A stretch of DNA of 28,129 nt from an uncultured Methanobrevibacter sp. (GTDB taxonomy: Archaea > Methanobacteriota > Methanobacteria > Methanobacteriales > Methanobacteriaceae): contig CACZPT010000040.1 in NCBI GenBank assembly GCA_902783085.1, positions 1 to 28,129 of the forward strand. The letters are read 5' to 3'. A model generated the notes under the pieces. It was not told the DNA's origin, did not search any database, and saw only the letters and a program-made list of their open reading frames with translations. Numbering within the stretch: position 1 is the first letter of the stretch; each line of letters opens with the position of its first letter. This document shows positions 17,656 to 23,940 of this stretch, piece after piece. The translations under genes and the position numbers were made by a program.

Positions 17656-18987
17656 TTAAAGTATATCTTTAACCTCACCTGCAACTTTAGCTACATTAGG
17701 AATTGGATTTCTAAGATTGTCTATAGTACCATATACAGTTCCTATTAATGCTGAAGTTCTCTCAACTGAAAACATTTGAGTACCTGCATCCAAACACATT
17801 GCTGCAGATGCACAAGGTATTGCAGTTCCTTTTGCATGTCTTGTTACAACATGGTTTCCATGAAATGTTCCTGGACCCCCACCACCGTAAATTGAGTGTG
17901 AAAAGAAACTAAATCCTACACCAACACCTTCAGTTCTACCATAATCTACACCCGGAAGACCTGTCTCATATTCCAACATATCATTATAATATAATACTGT
18001 AGATGCAACTGCCTGAGCTGCTCTTGCAGCACCAACATTAACAATTACCGCCGCAAGTAAACCTGCTGCAGCATATGCATTCCATAATGCCCAATCAACT
18101 GGGTCATACATATTATATCCTGAAGGCATTTTTTTAGCTACTCTTATTACATTGTCTTCTATTGCTCTTCCAACTAATGATTGAATAACAGTACCGACTG
18201 TTCCTTTCCCATTTTCTTTAACTAAATCAAAAACAAGATTATTAGCATTTAAACCTTGAAATGCTAAAGTCAATAAATGCATCCTTTCAAAAGCACCTGT
18301 CGCATCACCTGTTTCAAACATTGCAGTTTGTTCCATGATAGAAGATAAAGCTGCTGCATTTAATGTTTGTTTATTTGTAATTGCAACCACATGATTTGCC
18401 ATAACATTTCTTAAACCATAACCTAAACCTTCCAAAAGAACCGGAGGCCCTAAAAGAGCACTGATGTTTGCTCCTGCAAGATCAACCGTTCTTGGATAAG
18501 CACCCATTACAGCAGTTTTGATTGTAGATGCATCAAACATGTTTATTTCAAAACTATCGATAATTGCCTGAATTACGGCAGCACCAGTTTGTAATGTTGA
18601 TACGCTATAATCTGCAGCTACCTTTAACCTTTCATATGGTAATTGAACTAATAATTGCTGACCATTATTAATAATATCAACAGTAGTATCATCATCTTCG
18701 TTAACACGAAGAATTCTTCTAATTTTTTCTGCAATAATATCAGAATTTTCAATAATATCTAAATCCAATTCACGACCCGGAATGTAAGTAGATTTACCCC
18801 CCATTGCCGCATTTTTTAGACCTTTTTCAACACCTGCTAAATTAACAGCTGTTGATCTTTTAATATCATAAATCATCTCTTGTATTGCAGAATTTTTAAG
18901 TGGACTAATTGATTCAAGGGGAACAGATTCTTCAATGATTTTACCATCCGGTCCGTATAAATCAATATTATCATCATATATTTTCAT
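17656..18987 (-). CDS. mrtB: Methyl-coenzyme M reductase II, beta subunit
   Basis: This 443-residue beta subunit begins MKIYDDNIDLYGPDGK and contains the hallmark SFFSHSIYGGGGPG segment followed by GNHVVTRHAKG, which line the CoB/CoM active-site channel together with the alpha subunit. The length is normal for the family. AGGTG five bases before ATG supports the start. It is the first gene of mrtBDGA and lies 73 bp after mtd. That gap carries long T-tracts on the minus strand, which would end the mtd transcript, so mrt probably has its own promoter, although read-through from mtd is possible. In characterised relatives the mrt isoenzyme is favoured when hydrogen is plentiful; that is family knowledge and not visible here. 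Confidence 0.95.
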   Translation of the reverse strand: MKIYDDNIDLYGPDGKIIEESVPLESISPLKNSAIQEMIYDIKRSTAVNLAGVEKGLKNAAMGGKSTYIPGRELDLDIIENSDIIAEKIRRILRVNEDDDTTVDIINNGQQLLVQLPYERLKVAADYSVSTLQTGAAVIQAIIDSFEINMFDASTIKTAVMGAYPRTVDLAGANISALLGPPVLLEGLGYGLRNVMANHVVAITNKQTLNAAALSSIMEQTAMFETGDATGAFERMHLLTLAFQGLNANNLVFDLVKENGKGTVGTVIQSLVGRAIEDNVIRVAKKMPSGYNMYDPVDWALWNAYAAAGLLAAVIVNVGAARAAQAVASTVLYYNDMLEYETGLPGVDYGRTEGVGVGFSFFSHSIYGGGGPGTFHGNHVVTRHAKGTAIPCASAAMCLDAGTQMFSVERTSALIGTVYGTIDNLRNPIPNVAKVAGEVKDIL

Positions 18988-19060
18988 AAAAACACCTAAA
19001 AAATCAACATTTTATAATGTATGATTAAAAAAAATAAAAAAAATAGAATAAAAATAAATA
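18988..19060 (-). terminator. Oligo-T termination tract after mtd, with possible mrt promoter
   Basis: Directly after the mtd stop, the minus strand runs through T5, T8 and T9 tracts, a typical archaeal terminator. ATTATAAAAT near 19010-19020 resembles a TATA box, but it lies only about 25-30 bases from the mrtB start. It would therefore give an almost leaderless mRNA despite the AGGTG site. Which role dominates is undecided. Confidence 0.45.
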
Positions 19061-19888
19061 TTATTCTGGTTTAGAAATTAAATCGACTTTACACCCTAAG
19101 TTTCCTTCTTTCATGTGAGGAGTTCTTAAAACTGTGTCATTAGATTTTTCGATTTCTCTTGCTTCTTGAGCTAATTTAGCAGCACATGCAGCCATTTCGT
19201 GAGCAGCAGCTACCAATGGGATGAAATTTTCAAAACCTTTAGTCATGAAGCATCCTTTCATGTCTAAGTTTGCAACAGCACCGGCCATTTCATAAGCAGC
19301 AATTGCTTTTGCTTTTGCATATGGGTTTGCATATTCAGCAGCTTCGACAGCTTTTTCAGCAGTGATGATGAGTTTTGGTAATTCAATTTCACCAGCTTCA
19401 GCTTGTTCGATTACACCATCAATGGTTTTTTGTACTAATCTTAATGCTCCAGTTTCAGCAAGGACTTTTAAAATATCAGCGTTAAAGATAGCCATTTCAG
19501 TTGGGTCTAACCATTCTCTTTTTGCACCAATCATAGGATCAGACATTACAATGATGTATCCTAAACCTTGCTCGTCCATTTCATCTTTTTTACCTTTACC
19601 TGGTGCGTCACCAACAATAATAGCAGGAATATCTTTTTGGGATAAAATTTCTCTTGCTTTTGCAGGTCCTGGTGCGCCAGGGTTTGGACTAATGAAAATT
19701 GCAAAATCCGGATCAAATGCATCTATTTTAGGAACAACATCTTCAACTTGTTCCGGGTTCATTTTTGCTCCAGATCCAAATGTTCTTACATCAATATTTG
19801 GTCTGTCTGCTCTTTCATCCAACAATAAGTCAATTACTGGTGAAGTACCTATATTTCCACTTTTAATTATTGCTATTTTTACAACCAT
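19061..19888 (-). CDS. mtd: F420-dependent methylene-tetrahydromethanopterin dehydrogenase
   Basis: Mtd reversibly reduces methenyl-H4MPT to methylene-H4MPT with F420H2, in the middle of the CO2-to-methane route and in the cytoplasm. The 275-residue product shows family sequence throughout: MVVKIAIIKSGNIGTSPVID at the start, FISPNPGAPGPAKAREIL near 87-104, GLGYIIVMSDPMIGAKREW near 130-150, the NPYAKAKAIAAYEMAG helix, and NDTVLRTPHMKEG near the end. I chose ATG at 19888 over GTG at 19897 because homologues begin MVVKI and the GTGAT overlapping that GTG is better read as the ribosome binding site. The gene sits between the flp genes and mrtBDGA on the same strand. Its leader contains strong inverted repeats, described separately. 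Confidence 0.96.
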   Translation of the reverse strand: MVVKIAIIKSGNIGTSPVIDLLLDERADRPNIDVRTFGSGAKMNPEQVEDVVPKIDAFDPDFAIFISPNPGAPGPAKAREILSQKDIPAIIVGDAPGKGKKDEMDEQGLGYIIVMSDPMIGAKREWLDPTEMAIFNADILKVLAETGALRLVQKTIDGVIEQAEAGEIELPKLIITAEKAVEAAEYANPYAKAKAIAAYEMAGAVANLDMKGCFMTKGFENFIPLVAAAHEMAACAAKLAQEAREIEKSNDTVLRTPHMKEGNLGCKVDLISKPE

Positions 19889-19898
19889 ATAAATCACG

Positions 19899-19924
19899 TA
19901 TTTTTTTATTATAATAAAAAAATA
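19899..19924. promoter_or_regulatory. Perfect 26-bp AT palindrome just upstream of mtd
   Basis: All 13 base pairs match across the centre between 19911 and 19912. The element is A/T only and ends 10 bases before the mtd ATG. It overlaps the neighbouring 14-bp inverted repeat by four bases. It might bind a dimeric regulator, or fold in the mRNA leader next to the GTGAT ribosome binding site. Function is inferred from position and symmetry. Confidence 0.45.
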
Positions 19925-19960
19925 GCTATTAAAGAATTTGAGATTGCTTTAATAGCTATT
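19921..19960 (-). promoter_or_regulatory. Leader hairpin with T-run before mtd
   Basis: Perfect 14-bp arms AATAGCTATTAAAG (19921-19934) and CTTTAATAGCTATT (19947-19960) surround a 12-nt loop. On the minus strand the hairpin ends in seven consecutive T residues, like an intrinsic terminator, yet it lies only about 30 bases before the mtd start. A TATA-like stretch (about 19980-20000) would place the mtd transcription start near the outer edge of this hairpin. It could be an attenuator, a 5' stabilising stem, the terminator of the flp operon, or an operator. Confidence 0.5.
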
Positions 19961-20039
19961 GTAGACAGTGAAAGAAACCATATAATTATAATATAATCTC
20001 TTTTTTTGATTAATTACCCTATATTGAGGAAAAAATTAA

Positions 20040-20191
20040 ACAATATCAATTAGTTATGCCGATAACCAATATTGTCTGGCTAATGATGAGTTTTATCAAT
20101 ATAAAGATAATTAATTGAAAAATAATCAAAATATTCTCTATTTCAACCATCTTTCTAATATTAGTACTAATTCATACTAATCTTAGAAAGA
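20040..20191. repeat. Two strong inverted repeats in the flpD-mtd gap
   Basis: The first pairs ACAATAT (20040-20046) with ATATTGT (20069-20075) and, inside, GTTAT with ATAAC around GCCG. The second is a long stem: TCTTTCTAA plus ATTAGTA (20150-20166) pairs with TACTAAT plus TTAGAAAGA (20175-20191), with one mismatch and an 8-nt loop. No coding sequence is visible. They may be 3'-end structures of the flp mRNA or a small RNA. Confidence 0.4.
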
Positions 20192-20205
20192 CAATCGAGG
20201 AGTAA

Positions 20206-20231
20206 TGTAAATAGCTAAAAAGCTATTTACA
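20206..20231 (-). terminator. Hairpin downstream of flpD
   Basis: Perfect 11-bp arms TGTAAATAGCT (20206-20216) and AGCTATTTACA (20221-20231) flank an AAAA loop, about 30 bases after the flpD stop. There is no long T-run right behind it, so it may be an mRNA 3' stabiliser rather than a classical terminator. The AAATAGCT core recurs in the mtd leader hairpin. Confidence 0.5.
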
Positions 20232-20263
20232 AAACATAATATGGCTGACTATTTTATAAAACT

Positions 20264-20668
20264 TTATTCTAACTCTAATGGCCCAAGTTTTGATAAAGTT
20301 GTATGGAACTCCTCCATTGTTTTTTGGAATTTTTCACCTTCGGATGCAGAAATCCATTCAAAACGGAATCTTTCTTTTTCAATTCCAAATTCTTCTATAA
20401 TATCTTGAACGATTTTTGCTCTTCTAGACCATTTGTAGTTACCTGCATCATAATGGCAGTCACCAATATGACAACCTCCTACAAATACTCCATCTGCTCC
20501 TTCTTCAAATGCTTTAAAAATCATGGAAGGATTAATTCTTCCAGAGCACATCACGCGAATAATTCTAATATTATGGGGATATTGCATACGAGCGGTACCT
20601 GCTGTATCAGCACCACCGTAACAACACCAATTACATAATAAACCTACAATTTTTATTTCATCAGACAT
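20264..20668 (-). CDS. flpD: MvhD-family electron-transfer subunit (FlpD-like)
   Basis: This 134-residue protein is homologous to MvhD, the [2Fe-2S] subunit that carries electrons from F420-non-reducing hydrogenase to HdrA of heterodisulfide reductase. Six Cys at about 12, 15, 16, 41, 66 and 71 lie in LLCNWCCYGGADTAG, VMCSGRINP and GGCHIGDCHY, the family pattern. ATG at 20668 is preferred over TTG at 20671 because GAGGTGG precedes it at normal spacing. It follows the FdhB-like gene after 9 bp. No hydrogenase subunits (mvhG, mvhA) accompany it, so the electron donor is more likely the FdhB-like partner. The order fdhA-like, fdhB-like, mvhD-like corresponds to flpC-flpB-flpD of Methanothermobacter; the symbol rests on that remembered order. 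Confidence 0.88.
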   Translation of the reverse strand: MSDEIKIVGLLCNWCCYGGADTAGTARMQYPHNIRIIRVMCSGRINPSMIFKAFEEGADGVFVGGCHIGDCHYDAGNYKWSRRAKIVQDIIEEFGIEKERFRFEWISASEGEKFQKTMEEFHTTLSKLGPLELE

Positions 20669-20677
20669 CAAACCACC

Positions 20678-21817
20678 TCATAACTCGACTTTATCCGGAC
20701 TGTATAATGGAGGCTTTATATCATCTGACACACCTGCTAAATAACCAGTCCTATTTTGATATTTCTTTTGTAATTTATCAAAAACCAAAGATACTGGGAT
20801 ATCCATTGGACATACATCATCACATTGGCCGCAATCTACGCAACTGAAACTCATGTGAGATAATCTAACTCCCTGAAATGCAATTGGCATTGGAGATGCA
20901 ATTATATCATCCTTAAAGTAGGACTTGCTGAGTTCACAGTTTTTATAACACCAGCAGATTGGACAAACATCACGACAAGCATAACAACCAATACATCTAT
21001 TCCATTCTTCAACTTCGTTTACTAACGGATAAGTAGCCTCCTGATTCTTTTTAGACATCTTTATCATGATTTTTTCGACTTTTGCTCTTCCTTCAATAGC
21101 TGCCTCATTAGGGGATTTTGTTTCAAGAATTCCTGCTTTTTTAGCACCATCAATTAATTTTTGACCTTTATCATCATTAATTTCAATAAATGTCCATCCG
21201 TCTTCAGCACCCCAATTTCCACAGGCAATATTGGCCTTTCTTGGAATTTTTACATCACATCTTTGGCAGTTATTACGGCGGCCGTATCCTTCTTTTTCCA
21301 AATCATGGATTTTTACAGCTTCTTCACTTCCGTCAGCAAGTTCAATGATAAATTGACCTTTATCAATTTCTTCTGATATAACATCATCAGGACTTGCTTC
21401 ATAGAATAAATCAATCATCTTTCTACCAGATACGGGTGAAACTGTACCTCCACAATTTAAACCAACAGTATAGATATTATCCGGATTAATTTTATGTCTT
21501 TTAATAAGTTCATCAATTGATCTGATATCACATGGTTTAACAGCAACAGCAACTTTTTTATCTGCAAAGTATTTTTGAATTAAATCACCAATCATCGTTG
21601 GTGCACAATGATAAGAACCTGCGGTATTTATTAAATCTTCACTATTGGTTACGAATGTTGGAATACCATCATAAACATCATCATGAGGACTTAATGCTAA
21701 AACACCGTCAACAATGCCTTCATCTAATAAATATTTAAAAATACTGGTTACTGCACCGCCACATTCACCAGCTTTAAGGATATCTTCGTTTTTGGATTTA
21801 GCTAGAATATAACTCAT
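20678..21817 (-). CDS. flpB: F420 hydrogenase/formate dehydrogenase beta subunit family protein (FlpB-like)
   Basis: The 379-residue FrhB/FdhB-type iron-sulfur flavoprotein family member should pass electrons between F420 and Fe-S centres. Its N-terminus (LAKSKNEDILKAGECGGAVTS) and the segment VAVKPCDIRSIDEL near 90-105 are typical of the family. Cys 184, 187 and 199 lie in CQRCD and IACGNWG. Two C-terminal clusters follow: a crowded Cys block at 275-294 (CIGCYACRDVCPICWCYKNC) and CVDCGQCDDVCP at 326-337. AGGTGTGAT before ATG supports the start. The gene follows flpC by 12 bp and precedes flpD by 9 bp, so the three products probably act together. Whether the partner supplies formate dehydrogenase activity is doubtful, because the alpha-like subunit is too short. 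Confidence 0.9.
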   Translation of the reverse strand: MSYILAKSKNEDILKAGECGGAVTSIFKYLLDEGIVDGVLALSPHDDVYDGIPTFVTNSEDLINTAGSYHCAPTMIGDLIQKYFADKKVAVAVKPCDIRSIDELIKRHKINPDNIYTVGLNCGGTVSPVSGRKMIDLFYEASPDDVISEEIDKGQFIIELADGSEEAVKIHDLEKEGYGRRNNCQRCDVKIPRKANIACGNWGAEDGWTFIEINDDKGQKLIDGAKKAGILETKSPNEAAIEGRAKVEKIMIKMSKKNQEATYPLVNEVEEWNRCIGCYACRDVCPICWCYKNCELSKSYFKDDIIASPMPIAFQGVRLSHMSFSCVDCGQCDDVCPMDIPVSLVFDKLQKKYQNRTGYLAGVSDDIKPPLYSPDKVEL

Positions 21818-21829
21818 AAAATCACACCT

Positions 21830-22837
21830 TTAATTATTTATTTTCTCAAAAATCTCAAAAACACTAGATACATCAGATTCCAAAACGCCTGAAAAGTTTT
21901 GGGTATCTCCCATTGCATTTACAAAAGAACCATCGTATTCTAACCATGATTTGATTGGAATAACAATATCTGAGATTTTTGTTGTATCATTTTCAAATGC
22001 TGATAAACTAATAATTTTAGAAATAGATTTAAAATCAAAATCAATTTCATCAACAATATTATCATTAACTACTAATAACACATCTGTATCATTTAACACT
22101 TCAATGAGCTCATCTTTTGAATTATCCTCTACAATACTTAAAACACCTTTAGTATTAGGTTTACTATAAACAGGCAATACTTTTAAACCAGAATTTCTAA
22201 TTTTATCCAAATCTTCAGCTGAATCAACTGTATTAAAGACTATAACTGATGAATCATCGAGATTACTATATTTATCTAAGAATTCCCCAACAGAACTAGA
22301 AGATACTTCATCTGAAATATTGGCAGTTACAGATTTTTCGGCTTTTATATTAGAAAATATCTTGGCATTATTTTGTTTTGCATGAACAATCCTTCTTCCA
22401 ACTAATGGATTTTCACACAAGATATCCCCAATAATCAAGACATTACTTGCATTTTCAACATCATTATATGAAGCAACGTCCTCAAAATTACCTAAATCAT
22501 CAGCATAAAATGCAATGTTAAAATTATTTTCATCACTGAAAGATTTAATTGCACTAGCTTCCTCTAAGCTATTATTTCCAGACAAAAGCACGGTTACTTT
22601 ATCACTATCATTAATTTCTTTAGAAATTTCCATAATTGCTTTATCCAAATCAATATCGCTGCCAATTTTGTCATTGAATCTTTCAACAGAATTTCTTCCA
22701 TTTAAACAATTCTTGCCTTCATTAACAGGATGTCTTTTATATGGAAATGTTCCAACAACCTCATCATTATCCAAAATCACATTAATACCGCAGCCAACAC
22801 TGCAAGATGGGCATAATGTGTGTTTTATTTCAAACAT
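21830..22837 (-). CDS. flpC: Shortened formate dehydrogenase alpha-like protein (FlpC-like)
   Basis: The first 60 residues match the [4Fe-4S] domain of molybdopterin oxidoreductases such as FdhA, with Cys 9, 12, 16 and 44 (CPSCSVGC, then GKNC) and GTFPYKRHPVNEGKNC. The rest, to residue 335, keeps a Rossmann-like alternation with VTVLLSGNNSLEEA, NVLIIGDILCENPLVGRRI and DIVIPIKSWLEYDGSFVN. This resembles the molybdopterin-binding middle of the family, but half the usual roughly 680 residues is missing. I find no equivalent of the catalytic Cys/Sec region or the C-terminal dinucleotide-binding domain. Formate oxidation is thus unlikely; a structural or electron-transfer role beside FlpB and FlpD is inferred. 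GGTGAT upstream of ATG supports the start. Base composition and codon use look like the neighbours. Confidence 0.8.
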   Translation of the reverse strand: MFEIKHTLCPSCSVGCGINVILDNDEVVGTFPYKRHPVNEGKNCLNGRNSVERFNDKIGSDIDLDKAIMEISKEINDSDKVTVLLSGNNSLEEASAIKSFSDENNFNIAFYADDLGNFEDVASYNDVENASNVLIIGDILCENPLVGRRIVHAKQNNAKIFSNIKAEKSVTANISDEVSSSSVGEFLDKYSNLDDSSVIVFNTVDSAEDLDKIRNSGLKVLPVYSKPNTKGVLSIVEDNSKDELIEVLNDTDVLLVVNDNIVDEIDFDFKSISKIISLSAFENDTTKISDIVIPIKSWLEYDGSFVNAMGDTQNFSGVLESDVSSVFEIFEKINN

Positions 22838-22860
22838 AATATATCACCAAAACTTAAGGC

Positions 22861-23199
22861 TTAGAGATTGATAGTTGAACTAACAACATCATTCATTAAT
22901 TCATAATTAGAATTCTTTGTTAATGAAATAACATTCATTAAAATTGTACATGCATGATGAAATAAAATTTGAGAACACTCTTTTTGTATAAAATCCTCAA
23001 ATTCATTTAAAATAAGCAAACCGCCGATTTTAAAACTTAAATCCCATGATTCTTTGGACTTTAAAATAATATCATATCTGATTTTCCTTTGATCAGTATC
23101 TTTATATTCAACTGACCAGTCGATATCTAAGTTTAAAGTCGTGTTTTTAGGATTTTGATTTTCTCTTATCAATGCCATTTTTTCAACAACAATCTCCAT
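22861..23199 (-). CDS. Small hypothetical protein, possibly SecB-like
   Basis: This 112-residue protein lies first in the run leading into flpC, 23 bp upstream of it. GGAG at good distance from ATG supports the start. There are no membrane segments or signal peptide; two cysteines sit in the C-terminal half. The pattern is a beta-rich N-terminal part (NTTLNLDIDWSVEYK, KIRYDIILKSKESWDLSFKI) followed by an acidic stretch and a helix (CSQILFHHACTILMNVISLT). It recalls the SecB export-chaperone fold, whose final helix follows an LFP/LFH-type turn. This resemblance is by eye and weak. It could equally be a methanogen-specific protein tied to the Flp module, such as an FlpE counterpart. No function is claimed. 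Confidence 0.6.
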   Translation of the reverse strand: MEIVVEKMALIRENQNPKNTTLNLDIDWSVEYKDTDQRKIRYDIILKSKESWDLSFKIGGLLILNEFEDFIQKECSQILFHHACTILMNVISLTKNSNYELMNDVVSSTINL

Positions 23200-23285
23200 G
23201 CCATTATCTCCAATTATTATTTAAAATAATTCCCAAATTATTAGAATTAAACGATTTAATTATAATAATCTAAATAGTATTCAGA

Positions 23286-23317
23286 AGTAATAAACATATA
23301 AATATTATTAAAGTATT
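23286..23317 (-). promoter_or_regulatory. Promoter-like 32-bp element, copy B, for the flp cluster
   Basis: On the minus strand the core reads ATTTATATG, a good archaeal TATA box, flanked by TAATAA and TTATTA half-sites. Transcription would start near 23270, giving a leader of about 70 nt before the small gene at 23199. It matches the element at 14310-14341 in 29 of 32 positions. The adjoining AGTATTACT at 23312-23320 recurs elsewhere in the window. Confidence 0.45.
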
Positions 23318-23594
23318 ACTCTTTTTAAATCGGTTTAAATTTAGAAAAAATAATTATTTTATTTTAAAATAATTAAATAATACATATGAATCAGCGTATG
23401 ATAAAAATTAGAATTTTGCAAGGTATTTTGAAAAAAAATAATAATTTTGAAAATTAAAAAAATCTTTTAAACTAAAAAATAAGCTCAAAAATCAGTCAAA
23501 TCTTATAAAATAAAATTTAACACAATTTTTTAAAAAAAATATACATTTAGATTAATTAAAAATCTTTCTATTTAATTAAGTGTGGGGGAATTTT

Positions 23595-23659
23595 TAGTAA
23601 TACTTTTTTTAAAATTAATACTACTAAAGAACATAATTTTTTTGTAAAAAGTATTACTA
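23595..23659. repeat. Widely spaced 14-bp inverted repeat
   Basis: TAGTAATACTTTTT (23595-23608) and AAAAAGTATTACTA (23646-23659) are perfect inverted copies with 37 bases between. The core AGTAATACTTTT is also found at 14621-14632 in the terminator behind mrtA. It might be a terminator-type stem or paired operator sites; no gene end is close enough to decide. Confidence 0.4.
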
Positions 23660-23874
23660 ATTGTCCGTATTGATAATAAATTTCTCATAGGAAAACCATT
23701 TATACATCCCCATACATTAATATATATATTGATAACTAAAAATACTTGTATAAATACATTTTAACTAAAAATTAAAAAAATTTTCTAGTCAAATATAAAT
23801 TTTAAAAAAAAATAAAAAGATATTATTATAAGCAAAAAAACTTGAAAAAATAGTAAATTTGTATTCATATAAAG

Positions 23875-23919
23875 ATATAAATTTATAATAATTAAAAATT
23901 TATATTCCTATAGAAATAT
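23875..23919 (+). promoter_or_regulatory. Operator-like palindromes before the ATPase gene
   Basis: ATATAAATTT (23875-23884) and AAATTTATAT (23896-23905) form a perfect 10-bp inverted repeat. Next to it, 23902-23919 is an 18-bp palindrome with eight of nine pairs, centred on CTATAG. Both lie within 70 bases of the ATPase start, where a repressor would block transcription. The GGAG ribosome binding site is at 23932-23935. Regulatory role is inferred from position. Confidence 0.4.
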
Positions 23920-23940
23920 AAAAAATTACATGGAGCAGTA

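Larger units (their letters stand above)
23200..23940. other. Long AT-rich divergent intergenic region
   Basis: This 741-bp gap lies between the leftward flp-linked genes and the rightward ATPase gene. It holds a promoter-like element, a widely spaced inverted repeat and an operator-like palindrome, listed separately. Several A/T-only TATA-like stretches (for example 23730-23740) could serve the ATPase gene. No open frame with a ribosome binding site, tRNA or recognisable mobile-element remnant was seen. Confidence 0.5.

Noticed and set aside
19362..19892. A 176-codon plus-strand frame opposite mtd
   Set aside because: Mtd is conserved across its full length on the other strand, and the opposing frame is a codon-usage shadow.
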